From the NCBI RefSeq assembly GCF_004359215.1, contig NC_090615.1, positions 6,830,429-6,894,428 on the forward strand: DNA of 64,000 nt. The letters run 5' to 3'. The translations under genes were made by a program, and so were the position numbers. This document shows positions 12,120-21,734 of this stretch, in pieces. The notes under the pieces are model-generated. The model was given only the letters and a program-made list of their open reading frames with translations, searched no databases and was not told where the DNA came from. Source of the DNA: Bremia lactucae (taxonomy: Eukaryota; Oomycota; Peronosporomycetes; Peronosporales; Peronosporaceae). Position 1 is the stretch's first letter. Each line of letters begins with the position of its first letter.

Positions 12120-13600
12120 TTGTCTGAGCCGAGCGAAAAGATCGACCCCTCGCTAGGAATAGCGGACGACGCGGATTTGACGCTGTTGCAATATCGCAAC
12201 GGCGAGGCGGGTCGTCACAAAGCGGTAGGGTCAGTAGGTGCGGAGTGCCCTACCGATCCAGCAATTTTAAAAGAATTTGCAGGACTCACACATAAACATT
12301 GTGTTAGCAGGTGATGAGGTTAACCTCATCACCCTGAAAAAAAAGTGTCAAATAAATTCTCACTTGAGTCCCTAGTTGATTGTGGGGCGTCAAATAATTT
12401 TATTAGACGCCAATCGCTAGAAGATCGCAGGCTCAAATTTATTGAGCGCGATATTCCTCCAACGCTGATGACAGTGCGCCTAGCAACAGGCGCATCTGTA
12501 ACGGTTAAGAAACGTGTAGTTAGAATCCAATACCTTAATGGGTAAACAGTAAGATAATGATTTCATTGTTCTGGATGACAAATTTGATGTCATCCTTGGA
12601 ATACCATGGCTCAGAAAGTAAGGGCCATGTATGATTTGGCAGCATCAATCCGTGACGATGCCTGCCTCTCGTTCATCAGATGGCCAACTGATGAACATCT
12701 TGGAGCGCCCACAAGCATGTGGATATCCTACGAGTGAGTGCAATGGCCTCACTTGTGGTTCGGTCGTTAGCATGACTGCACAAGACCCCAGTGTGAATAC
12801 CTAACACATTGTGGAGTAAGATCCCGACGGTTGCGCACAAGCACAGGCAGCCTCGAAAGTCAACCATTGTGACTTGAAAATAGTTATTGACGGCTGTGCA
12901 CAAGCGCAGGCAGTGTCGTTGTTCGACAACTCGAATAAGTTGAGTGGTAAGAAACAAGGATGCTTGCTTAAAAAGCAACATCCAAGTAAGTTTCGAACGC
13001 CAGACTTTAAGATATAGTGCGAAAGTCCTAGATATCGCTGTGATAGCGCCAGCCACTGCTAGAGGCAGTTGGGGAGGATACTTCAAAATGATTTGTGTGG
13101 AAAAAGTCCCCGGAAACCTGTGGTCAAATATTCTCAGGTACCTTTGGAAATAATTTCCAAAGAAGAAACTGAGACAATCAATGTCTTAGTATACAATGAA
13201 TCAAGTGTAGGCTCTTATACACTTGATCTTTTAGCGCCTCCGAATTTAAGTTCGGAGATAACTCGATTGCCAACGCTAGAACCGAAACGGTCTTGCGTGA
13301 TCTGCGTAGTGGCAAAGTCAAGCAGATCCGCGGACTTGTCACAGATGACAATTGCGTGGCCGATATTCGGTCGGTAGTAGTATTTCCTGACAACGAACGG
13401 GTTCTCAGCAGCTCATCGATGGGCGAAAGTATTCATGATGAGAAGACTGAGATTGAACGTTTTACGTCCCAATCCTGGGAGTCTTTAAAGACAAACCCTT
13501 TATATAAAGATTTTGAAGAATTTAAGGATGTCTTCCCTGAATCAGTATCGTGCGAGTTACCTAAGGATAAAGGCACTCGACACAAAATTGACCTAATCCG
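12120..13600 (+). pseudogene. Gypsy family A gag C-terminus, protease and RT-start fragment
   Basis: From 12120 the plus strand encodes a gag C-terminal segment (LGIADDADLTLLQYRNGEAG), then from 12345 a retropepsin (SLESLVDCGASNNFIRRQS, with DCG in place of DSG/DTG). Around 12560-12650 there is a flap/linker part (FDVILGIPWL). From 13293 comes the PR-RT linker leading to the RT start (FKDVFPESVSCELPKDKGTRHKIDL). Coding similarity stops abruptly near 13600, where the antisense accessory frame of the same family begins. RT, RNase H and integrase are therefore deleted. The same gag-PR arrangement recurs at 30020, 37741 (reverse) and 61576. Confidence 0.75.
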
Positions 13601-14049
13601 AGGTCGCCCTCGGAGTCATCTGATGATGAATCCCCACCAAAGAGTTCCGACGACTTATACAACCTCGTCATCACCTCTTTGGTTGTCACGTTAGAATTCA
13701 AAGCTTTAACGGACTCGGCCCCGAGTGATCCGGTGGCCTTCTCAGTCGCCACTGAGTCGGGCGATGCAGATGACTTGGACCAGTCACCTACAACTGGTGT
13801 AGCAGGTGACTTGTCCCAGTCATCCGCAATATCATTAACAGATGACATACTCCAGTCAGCTCCAATGGGAGCAGGAGGTGACAAATCCCCCGCAGTAGAC
13901 GCTAATGCGTTAAAACATTTGCCTTACTGACAATTACACTGAACCGTCCAGCTGCGAGAAACATTTGCCTTACTAACAGCTACACTGAACCGTCCAGCTG
14001 CGAGCTTAGCGGCTTCGCGGCCGACGCGCACAGACTTGTTTGTCGCCAT
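13561..14049 (-). pseudogene. Antisense accessory ORF of gypsy family A, N-terminal part
   Basis: Minus-strand reading frame with an ATG at 14049 (MATNKSVRVGREAAKLAAG). After a disruption near 13930 it continues as an acidic Ser/Asp-rich stretch (WSKSSASPDSV; SSELFGGDSSSDDSEGD). The same N-terminus and the same acidic segment occur on the plus strand at 33545-33900 in another copy. In both cases the frame starts just inside the 3' LTR and runs antisense to gag-pol. The rest of the protein is lost at the deletion junction near 13600. No known domain is recognised. Confidence 0.6.
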
Positions 14050-14214
14050 CTTGATTCTGGTCAAAATCAAGAATGCAAATCAAATCGGTATTTTGACTAA
14101 AATCATAACGCAAATGAGTTCGATACTTTGATCAAATCCAATAATGCTACTAACAGGATAAGACGAATAATCTTTCCTGTCACCTTACATCAATCACTAT
14201 GGTGACTCTTGGTT

Positions 14215-14224
14215 AGGGGGGTGA
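14215..14224 (+). other. Polypurine tract of the gypsy family A element
   Basis: The purine-rich sequence AGGGGGGTGA (one T) lies immediately before the TGTAACGGG start of the LTR, where plus-strand DNA synthesis of an LTR element is primed. The complement of the same tract occurs at 33409-33416 next to the oppositely oriented copy. Confidence 0.65.
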
Positions 14225-15266
14225 TGTAACGGGTGTCCCGTTACATAAGTATATATTTCCTATAAAGGAATATTTTATATTATTTCCTATGAGAGGAAAT
14301 AAATAAAGAAGGGCAATATCATTATCTTTATTAATTTTGACTTAAATAGTTCCAATAATACCAAATTTGGTATTATTGATGCAATAACACATCAACTTTA
14401 TTGATTAGTTAATTAAAGCCCCGCCAATCGTTTCAAGACACGATTGTGCGGTGCGCAAGGAGCTATATATTAATATAATAAGTTCATTAGATGATAGAGG
14501 ATCGTTACGTAAGAAACTACTTATATTGATACAGATTTACTTTTCCCTAATTTTAAATCCAATGTGTAACGGGCTTAAGTTGCCCTAATCTTACAACAGT
14601 CCCCGTTAAGTACACTTGGGGTACTTTAGGGGATGGTCAATTTAAATAAAGTAATTAGACCCTCAACTTGAGTGTGGTTCACATTGTGACCCACCCTTGT
14701 GTATGTGATGCACATAGGTGCTTTCACATTAGGAGGGATGACGCCTAGCGTCTTCCGTGATGACGGTTAGCGTCATCCGTTACGCGAGGTATATAGATAG
14801 ATACGCTCGCAATACATATTAGTGTTATCGATAGAGATGACATATTTGATTGGTAAAATTAGGTATTTATATTCAATGCGATTAAATATAAATCAGTCTG
14901 AAAACTACTTCCTACTTGATAAGTGCGCATGAGGAGTCGGATTACCGCTCGCGTGACGACACTTTATAAGAGTACTTAGTGCGTTGGATGAGGTCGCTAA
15001 GGCGCCTAACACAACTACCTCGGGCACACGAGAGTAGACGGTGAAATCGCTTTCTCGCTGTGCTAGGATGTGTGCTTAAGTAGAGCGTGCGGCATTAAGA
15101 CGTGCCCGCCTACACATTGAATTACCTTTCAATAGCTAAATACCCTTAGCTGCCTAGAAACCTTCCTCGGTACTCTTGCATACGTGAAGTTTCGAGGCAC
15201 CCTACCTACACTGTAATTAGTGTAAGGTTAACTAGTACTGAACAGTACTAGTGAAAGGTGCGGGTG
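14225..15266 (+). repeat. 3' LTR of gypsy family A, interrupted by a solo LTR
   Basis: It begins TGTAACGGGTGTCCCGTTACA, directly after the polypurine tract, and matches the family A LTRs at 60239-60738 and 61085-61575. The match runs to 14564, is interrupted by an unrelated LTR (14565-15114), and resumes at 15115. The resumed part ends in the CACTGTAATTAGTG / ACTAGTACTG / GAAAGGTGC block that closes the other copies. The end near 15266 is about 320 bp upstream of the LarC-like gene. Confidence 0.7.
14565..15114 (+). repeat. Solo LTR, family C, nested in the family A LTR
   Basis: A 550-bp block starting TGTAACGGGC and ending CCTACA, homologous to the 5' LTR at 1505-2034 but in the opposite orientation. 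Neither side has internal coding sequence of this family, so it is a solo LTR left by LTR-LTR recombination. The flanks are CAATG (14560-14564) and CATTG (15115-15119), a 5-bp target duplication with one mismatch. Confidence 0.75.
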
Positions 15267-15589
15267 TGGTAGACCCCATTCCCAAATTAAAACTAATCTT
15301 TTTACTGTTAGCTATTACCTCGTAAAAGTAACTTCTATGCATGCGCAAGAGAGTACTTTCCATTGCCCGTTCCATGCTCATTGTCACTCTTCCTGCAGTT
15401 TCTTTGGTGCAGTCAATCAAGTGCGGGCGCTTGACGAATAATTTGACTCGAGAGTGTCCCTTTTGAACACAAAATGCAGAAATGAGCAGATAGTTCACAA
15501 TAAACCTCTTAAAGTCGATTGCAAGCAGAATATTTCAGCTAGAAAGATTGAGACACAAGACATTATAAATACTTCGCCTTGACACGACA
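15267..15589. promoter_or_regulatory. Upstream region of the LarC-like gene
   Basis: About 320 bp between the retroelement LTR and the LarC ATG. I see no coding sequence, repeat or clear core promoter motif. It must hold at least the proximal promoter and 5' UTR, because the next sequence upstream is LTR. Confidence 0.35.
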
Positions 15590-17343
15590 ATGAGTGAACC
15601 TATCCTCGCCTTTATCGACTGCAGCGCAGGCATAGCAGGCGACATGCTTCTAGGCGCGCTAATTGACGCAGTACGTATGATCTTTGAATCGTCTCCGTCT
15701 CTTACGTATCATTCATCGGTAGGGAGCTCCGTTAGAAGAGATTACAAGGGGCCTTGAGTCGCTGCAAGGTATCGAAGGCGAATGGAAACTTCACATTCGC
15801 CAAGTTTGGAAGGGACCTGGGAGTATTGCTGGAACAAAGGTTGATGTGGAATCCATATATCGCCATAAAGGGGCGGACGCTCCCGCGCCGAATAACCGTG
15901 GACATGAACACAGTCACAGTCATGGACACAGCCATGGTCACCATCATCGTCATAATCACAACATGCCCACGCAAAATGAAATTAAGAATACTCAGGCTGC
16001 ATCAATTGAGATGACTCATGATCACAGTCATGACCATGTCCATGATCATGACTCCCGTGCGCAGGAGAATCCTATTGGCGAAAACGAAAAAGAGCCCATG
16101 CGCAATTTGAATGATATTAAGAAATTGATTGCTGAAAGTGACTTGTCGGAATGGGTGAAAGAAAAATCTGTGGCAGTATTCACGCTCTTGGCTCAAGCAG
16201 AGGCGCACACGCACGGAACGTTGTTGGAGGAGATTCACTTTCACGAAGTCGGCGCGATTGATAGTATTGTGGACACAATTGGCTCTATCCTTGCATTAGA
16301 TTTGCTACACGTCCGTCAAGTACATGCATCGTTCCTTCCCTTCTCGTCCGGGACGGTGAATTGTATGCATGGAGTCTTGCCTGTGCCCCCACCAGCTACA
16401 TTTCGTTTAATGATTGGCGTCCCTGTATGTCCCGCACCGAAAGGGTAAGTAAAAAAAATTCGGAGCTTGTAGTGTTGATACAGTAGGTCTTACGTTGCTT
16501 GATCCTTAGAGCTACGGGAGAACTTGTGACACCGACAGGAATTAGTCTTGTAAAGGCCTTGGCGTCGACTTTTGGTGAGCCACCGCCGTTCATCCCGACC
16601 CATACTGGAGTTGGAGCTGGCACGAAAGACTTTCCAGAGCATGCCAATATTGTACGCGTGGCAATTGGGATGAAAGTTGACCCAATGGCTACTGCGAAAA
16701 GCTACGTCAACCCTGCGATAAGGTTAGCAAAGCGAAAGGATGCTTCGTATCCGTTTGAAATGGAAAAGGTTGTCATTCTTGAGACCAATGTGGATGATTT
16801 GAATCCACAGATAGTCGGTTACGTCTCGGAACGACTGCTATCAAGTCACCTCGCGCTGGACGTGTGGCAACGCCCTATTCAAATGAAGAAGAACCGGCCG
16901 GGCGTGTGTCTTAGGTACGAGCTGTAAAATTATTTTCATTAGATTCGTAATTGGATCATTTCCACATTTAGCATTTTGTGCCGCATGGAACGTGAGCAAG
17001 AAATATTCGAAACTCTTTTCCGTGAGACCTCGACGCTTGGTATCCGGCGGTAGGTGTTACGGAATAACTTTGCGATATTTTAAACCATTTTAATGGTTAC
17101 TAATTTTTGTATATATTTAATTGTAGAATTATTATCGATCGCGCCTTCCTTCATCGCAAGGTTGTCCAAGTTCCCGCCTTTGGTCGCTCTGTGGATGTCA
17201 AAGTAGCATTTTTGGGCGACGAAGTTGTGAATGTGCACCCTGAATATGCGCATTGCACAGCTATTGCCAAAGAACAAAAAATTCCTTTGCTACAAGTGAT
17301 TGATACTGTAAAGAATCTCGTTGACACAGAAATCGCTCAATGA
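15590..17343 (+). CDS. larC: LarC-like nickel-pincer cofactor protein
   Basis: Five exons join to a 500-residue protein: 15590-15670, 15723-16444, 16510-16914, 16972-17049 and 17127-17343. All four introns (52-77 bp) are GT-AG. In bacteria LarC is the CTP-dependent nickel insertase that loads Ni into the pyridinium cofactor of lactate racemase. Seen here: the N-terminal DCSAGIAGDMLLGAL, the central HFHEVGAIDSIVDTIGS, TGELVTPTG, a VGAGTKDFPEHAN motif, and the C-terminal domain (ETNVDDLNPQIVGYVSERLL, LFRETSTLGIR). A striking insert at about residues 88-136 has 17 His in HxH repeats, a likely Ni/Zn-binding region; bacterial LarC often has a shorter His stretch at this point. Some bacteria split the gene by a programmed frameshift; here one frame is made by splicing. 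It converges on the dehydrogenase gene, with 76 bp between stops. The partners LarA, LarB and LarE are not in the window, so its substrate in this organism is unknown. Confidence 0.88.
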
Positions 17344-17419
17344 TCGACCACATGAGTAACGGTGTATAATTTAAGCCCAAAGATGAGCTTCCGATATTCA
17401 TCGGTCTCAGGTCGTGTCT

Positions 17420-18451
17420 TTATCTCTTCAACAAGTTCCAAAAATTCTTCAGCTCGTTCATGCAAGCGCCCGCAATAAATGCAGCCAGACGACCAGGAAT
17501 CACCATTTGCACCAAATTGGCAGCCAAGAAAGCAAACCACGTATCATAGACGAGAATCTCACCATTAAACATGGCATCTAGCGCCACCTTGGCCGTGTCT
17601 TTAGCATCCACGGTCATCCCAGGGACCTTCATACACAAAGCCCCGTCCATTTTCGCCACTTTGCTAAAATTAGTGTGAACCGGTCCAGGGCAGATACACG
17701 TGACTGTCACCCCCGTGGACCGGAGCTCATAGCTCAAGGCTTGACTAAAACTCGTCACGAATGCCTTGCTACTTCCATACAACGCTGCAGTCGGGACCAC
17801 AGCGGCTCCAGCAATCGAACTAATGTTTAAAACACGCCCAATCCTGCGTTCTACCATTTGTGGCACAATTGAACGAGTAAGTTTTACGAGCGCTTGCATA
17901 TCCAGCGTCATGAGCTCGTCAATCTCTTGTTCCAGTAGCTCCATAAAGTCTTTTGATAGAGAAGCCCCTGCGTTGTTTATGAGAATGTCAATAATCAGTC
18001 CCTCGTTTTTGACATATCTTATGAGCTTGTTGATTCCTTCGATCGTTGCTAGATCACATACACACACCAACACTTCAGTGGGGCGATTCACAAGCTCCAT
18101 CTCAGCGCGCATTCGATCCAGGACCGTCCCGGAACGCGCCGCCAACACTAGTGAGTACTTCTGTTCCGAAAGTAAGTAGCTCATCTCTCGCCCAATGCCG
18201 GACGACGCTCCCGTAATAAGCGCATAGCGCTTTGGCTGAGGTATCGTAGGCTCAAATTTCCACAAATGGTAGCGCGTTAGTACAAAGTCGAGACTCGATA
18301 GCGCGAAGTAGAGAAATAGGAACCAGCGCACTGTGCGCACAACAATTGATGGATCCATTGAGGCCAATGTCAGGACCATCACTCCCACTAGATGCACAGA
18401 TTTGTAGACGACACTCACGCGCTCTCTACGTCTCGGAGTAGCAGCAGGCAT
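17420..18451 (-). CDS. Membrane-anchored short-chain dehydrogenase/reductase
   Basis: Single-exon gene of 343 residues with ATG at 18451. The open frame extends two codons upstream, but only to a TTG. Two hydrophobic segments at about residues 18-60 suggest ER-membrane anchoring. The SDR fold then follows with the NAD(P)-binding TGASSGIG (about 80-87), NNAG (159-162), a catalytic Ser in NISS (211-212), Tyr-x-x-x-Lys in YGSSK (225-229), and CPGPVHTNF after the catalytic helix. This is a complete classical SDR active site. Membrane-bound SDRs of this type act on steroids, 3-keto acyl chains or retinoids, and I cannot choose between them. A C-terminal hydrophobic stretch (about 305-330) may be a further membrane contact. 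The gene is divergent from SRP receptor beta, with 97 bp between the two ATGs. Confidence 0.85.
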   Translation of the reverse strand: MPAATPRRRERVSVVYKSVHLVGVMVLTLASMDPSIVVRTVRWFLFLYFALSSLDFVLTRYHLWKFEPTIPQPKRYALITGASSGIGREMSYLLSEQKYSLVLAARSGTVLDRMRAEMELVNRPTEVLVCVCDLATIEGINKLIRYVKNEGLIIDILINNAGASLSKDFMELLEQEIDELMTLDMQALVKLTRSIVPQMVERRIGRVLNISSIAGAAVVPTAALYGSSKAFVTSFSQALSYELRSTGVTVTCICPGPVHTNFSKVAKMDGALCMKVPGMTVDAKDTAKVALDAMFNGEILVYDTWFAFLAANLVQMVIPGRLAAFIAGACMNELKNFWNLLKR

Positions 18452-18548
18452 TGACAATATCTTTTATTTATGTGAATTTCGTTCTTGGTTATTTAAAATG
18501 TTACGGTGACAATAATACTTTTGTGTCAATTGGTTTCGACATTTGATC
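18452..18548. promoter_or_regulatory. Shared divergent promoter region (97 bp)
   Basis: The dehydrogenase (minus) and SRP receptor beta (plus) start codons are 97 bp apart. Both promoters and both 5' leaders must fit here or extend into the neighbouring coding sequence. The segment is AT-rich, and I see no TATA box or other motif that I would name. Confidence 0.45.
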
Positions 18549-19483
18549 ATGACAATTCCAAACCCAATTCTGACGATGCGGGACTGGCTGACGGACCAAG
18601 TCTACGGGGCGCCAGCTTACATGGTAGTGCCTTTTGCGGTAATTGCTGTAGCGTATGTCGTCCTTGCTGTTCATTTCATTATGCACATGCGTGGGCTTAA
18701 TGTGAGCTTTGCGGGCAAGAAGAAGAAAACGGCGCTGCTCTTGGGCCCGCGCCACGCTGGCAAAACGAGCTTTCTTCACTTTGTGCGAGACGGGAAACAC
18801 GTAGAAACTGTAAGCTCCATGAAGGAGAAAACTTATAACTTCAGTGTACATCCAAAGTACAATCCCGACAAGTTTGACGCAGAGCTTACAGTCATCGATT
18901 ACCCTGGCCACGAACGCCTCCGCTCGTAAGCCGAAAGAATAATTATTGGCATTGAAATGTAAAGTTATGTATACTGATGTATGCTGGTCATTATTGATAA
19001 TATTGTAGTCGAGTAACAGAATTTTATCCGATAACAAGTTGCATTGCATTCTTTGTGGACGCTAGCGACGTGCCGTCGTTCCGAAAAGCTGCAGAGTACG
19101 TCGTTGCCTACTCATTTGAATGCATTAAGAGTTTGCTTATTGGTACGCACAGGTTCCTGTACGATGTCTTTGCCAACAAAAAAATCAACGACCAGGCACC
19201 TCCAATAATGATCGTGTGCAACAAGAGCGAGATTACGACAGCAGCCAGTCCGCAGGCGGTTCGTGACGCGCTCGAGAAGGAGTTGACGCAACTCAAAACC
19301 ACGCGCTCGTCGTTAGAGATTGAGGGAGACGAAGACGAGCAAGATCGACTTCAAGTACCTGTTGGACGCGATGCTGTCCCATTTCAATTTGATGTCGATG
19401 CACCCTGCGATATCTCGTTCATCAAGTGCAGCGTCAAGGATGCCGATATTGAAGAGGTTGTCCGCTTTATTCAACAATACTAA
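18549..19483 (+). CDS. SRPRB: Signal recognition particle receptor subunit beta
   Basis: Two exons (18549-18925 and 19009-19483; an 83-bp GT-AG intron) give 283 residues, close to the usual 270-280. The protein is the small GTPase anchor of the SRP receptor in the ER membrane, which docks SRP-bound ribosomes. Seen: an N-terminal membrane segment (about 24-46), P-loop GPRHAGKTS (66-74), DYPGHERLR (117-125) as the DxxG switch II motif, FFVDASD after the splice junction, and NKSE (197-200) in the G4 position. A canonical G4 would be NKxD, so Glu for Asp is a small deviation. The open frame extends to a TTG at 18543, but the first ATG is 18549. The splice join was chosen because it restores the continuous reading RLRSRVTEFYP. 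The gene converges on the CAF1 gene with 90 bp between stops. Confidence 0.92.
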
Positions 19484-19573
19484 CACTGCTGAGCATTAAT
19501 GTTCAATAATGTTGTGGTTTACGTAATTCATACATTTAGCAAAGTGTATCATTTTTTTCTCAAGTATTAATGA

Positions 19574-20389
19574 TTACCCCAAATTCGCAATACTATTGCC
19601 AAGTCCGTAGAGCTGCCCCGAGTATTTTGCTGCATTCTCGACTTTGCCGTCAAAAAAGACTTCAACCATTTTAAAAAAAGTAGCGGCTGTGAGGAGGGCG
19701 TCGGACCCAGCTTGGTGCATCGTGCCTATTCTCTCCACTTTAAGGTCCTCCGCCAATCGACTGAGCCCTCCGACCTTGTCAAAGTCCATTCCCACGTGCT
19801 TAAGATCATACGTGGCTGGAAAGTACGTATTTAACAGGTCAAAGAACGTCTCCTCTTCGGCTGGTAGCGGGGCGCATGTTAGCACTTTCAGCAAGTAGCC
19901 AAAGTCCGAGGAGCCGTGAAACGATACCCACTTGACGTGGTCACCGAGTACGAGTCCTGATGGGACTAACAGCTCGCCAAATCTAGCAACCTCAATTCCC
20001 TTTTCCTCGTGCTGCGCAAAGTCAATTCCAGCTTGCTTTAGGATCTCAATCGAATCTTGTGCGTACATGTCTTCACTAAGGCTAAATTTGAAGTTGAATT
20101 GCCACACTGGAACGCCTTCCATGTACGAGCCGTCTTCATTAAAAAATGCGACACCAAGCTGGATGATACGCAACAGATCGACGTTGCAGCGCAGCGTTTG
20201 GTACTGGTAGTCCGTCGAAGTCGTGAACGAGCCGATCGGGCGCGCCACAACTCCTGGATACTCGGTGTCCATGGCTACGTAGCAACCCTTAGTCACTACG
20301 CCACGTATAGTTTTCATCGTTTCGTCCAAATTCGTTGCCCATACATCGCGAATCTCCACGTCGGCGGGCATAGGGCGAGCCGACAGCAT
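19574..20389 (-). CDS. CAF1: CCR4-NOT deadenylase catalytic subunit CAF1 (CNOT7/8 type)
   Basis: Single exon of 271 residues; the family is usually 260-290. CAF1 is the DEDD-family 3'-5' exoribonuclease of the cytoplasmic CCR4-NOT complex and removes poly(A) tails. The catalytic residues are all visible: D41 and E43 in AMDTEYPG, D162 in SFHGSSDFGYLL, and H225 and D230 in MHQAGSDALLT, the DEDDh signature. The conserved NVDLLRIIQLG and YDLKH segments are also present. The start ATG at 20389 is followed by a second at codon 7, and either could be used. The C-terminus is short, with no extra domain. The gene is intronless. Its 5' end faces the zinc-knuckle gene across 308 bp. Confidence 0.95.
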   Translation of the reverse strand: MLSARPMPADVEIRDVWATNLDETMKTIRGVVTKGCYVAMDTEYPGVVARPIGSFTTSTDYQYQTLRCNVDLLRIIQLGVAFFNEDGSYMEGVPVWQFNFKFSLSEDMYAQDSIEILKQAGIDFAQHEEKGIEVARFGELLVPSGLVLGDHVKWVSFHGSSDFGYLLKVLTCAPLPAEEETFFDLLNTYFPATYDLKHVGMDFDKVGGLSRLAEDLKVERIGTMHQAGSDALLTAATFFKMVEVFFDGKVENAAKYSGQLYGLGNSIANLG

Positions 20390-20697
20390 GGTAGACGACG
20401 AGCCCTTCAGGAGGTACCAAAACCCGAGCTTTTAACAACAAGAGCCCAGACGAACCAGCACTTCTTAATGGCCCGAGCGGATGATGCTTGAAACAGGCAA
20501 TGAAGCGGCACAAGGAGAAAAAAAGACCACGCCAAGAGCTGCACACGCAGCGTCACTTGGTTCCGTAGCTTTTAGTTTATCCGACTAAACAAAACTTTAT
20601 ATAATTGGGCGATGATCTACTGGTATTTCAACCAGTAAAACCAACCTGGAGAAAGGTACATTTGACCAATAAGTCGATTCAAATTAGTTTAAGTGAT
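20390..20697. promoter_or_regulatory. Divergent intergenic region between CAF1 and the zinc-knuckle gene
   Basis: 308 bp between two divergent ATGs. An open frame continues upstream of the zinc-knuckle ATG to 20605 but starts with TTG, so I treat 20605-20697 as 5' leader. No repeat or recognisable motif is seen. Confidence 0.35.
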
Positions 20698-21669
20698 ATG
20701 CTCTTGCAGTCGCTCCTAGCCACGCAGATTCGGCTACTTCGGGTATCTCCCACCTCGAATGGCGTAGCACTTGCATCTCGCAAACTATGCAGCAATGTCA
20801 ACACTTTTTGCTTACATTTAAATCAACTCCGAGCGTTAGCAACAATCGATAGCAGCTCACGGAACCAAGTCGTGAAAGACTGCGAAAGTCTTCGTAAAAA
20901 CGAGCAAGAAGGCGAGACGGTTAAGCCAAGTGAGAATGAAATGAGTCCACTAGAGCGCTTGATGCTTGATTTGCAACACTTTGATTTGGACGACGCCACG
21001 AAAGACAAAGCCGCGGAACTAATGGATCGGAGTCGCTGCCTTAAAAGGACAAATATCAGCCAAAAATTTGGCACATTTAAGCGCAATACGTATCGTCGAC
21101 GAGAAAATTCGGAGAGCCACTGGCAACTTGGACGTCGAGCCGAGGGCCACGTCATTGGTAAAGATATGGACGAGATCGACTACGAGGCTGAGCTAGAGAA
21201 CGTCTGGGGGGAGCACGAGCTTAAGCAGCGCAAGTTTAATCAGGCTTTGCATCGTACAAAGGACGAAGACCAAGTGTGTGGCAATTGTGGAGAACGTGGT
21301 CACCGCATGAAGAATTGCCTCATTCCTCGTATTTGTTCCAATTGCGGGAATTTGGGCCACACGGCTCACCAGTGTCGATACCGGAAGAATCCCGACTCGG
21401 TCGACGAATTTCTAAAGGAGGAAGAGGTGCTTAAAGAGAAGAGACGAATAAACCAGCAACTTCGACGAAAAGCCGCCAAGGCAGCCAAGAATCCAAGCAT
21501 GCCTCGTCCAAAGGAAGTACCGACAAGTGAATTTAACAAGCGGAACGAAAGTCTACGAGCGGAGTTGAATGCTGAATTGGACGCGTACGCTGACATGATT
21601 GAAGCAAAGGCTCGTAAGCGGAACGAAGCGGTAGCACACACAAAAGTAGATAATCATTTGGCAAAGTAA
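20698..21669 (+). CDS. CCHC zinc-knuckle protein with probable mitochondrial presequence
   Basis: Single exon of 323 residues from the first ATG of the frame. Two adjacent knuckles, CGNCGERGHRMKNC (about 194-207) and CSNCGNLGHTAHQC (about 213-226), have the C-x2-C-x4-H-x4-C spacing of single-strand nucleic acid binders. The first 50 residues are rich in Leu, Arg and Ser with almost no acidic residues (MLLQSLLATQIRLLRVSPT), which fits a mitochondrial targeting peptide. The C-terminal third is a long charged, helical and probably coiled-coil segment. Unlike retroelement Gag, there is no capsid domain or neighbouring protease, and the gene sits in a host gene cluster. The likely role is RNA binding, perhaps mitochondrial; the exact family is not recognised. 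It converges on 5-oxoprolinase with 65 bp between stops. Confidence 0.75.
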   Translation: MLLQSLLATQIRLLRVSPTSNGVALASRKLCSNVNTFCLHLNQLRALATIDSSSRNQVVKDCESLRKNEQEGETVKPSENEMSPLERLMLDLQHFDLDDATKDKAAELMDRSRCLKRTNISQKFGTFKRNTYRRRENSESHWQLGRRAEGHVIGKDMDEIDYEAELENVWGEHELKQRKFNQALHRTKDEDQVCGNCGERGHRMKNCLIPRICSNCGNLGHTAHQCRYRKNPDSVDEFLKEEEVLKEKRRINQQLRRKAAKAAKNPSMPRPKEVPTSEFNKRNESLRAELNAELDAYADMIEAKARKRNEAVAHTKVDNHLAK

Positions 21670-21734
21670 GACTAGTAAAACGGCAAAATAGATCATTCGA
21701 GCACAGCGACGCTGTCGTATTTATCTTGTCGGTC

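Noticed and set aside
13679..13930. Plus-strand Asp/Ser-rich ORF as a secreted effector
   Set aside because: It is the opposite strand of the antisense accessory ORF and has no signal peptide.
20605..20697. N-terminal extension of the zinc-knuckle protein
   Set aside because: The extension starts only with TTG and has no ATG. The first ATG gives a convincing targeting sequence.
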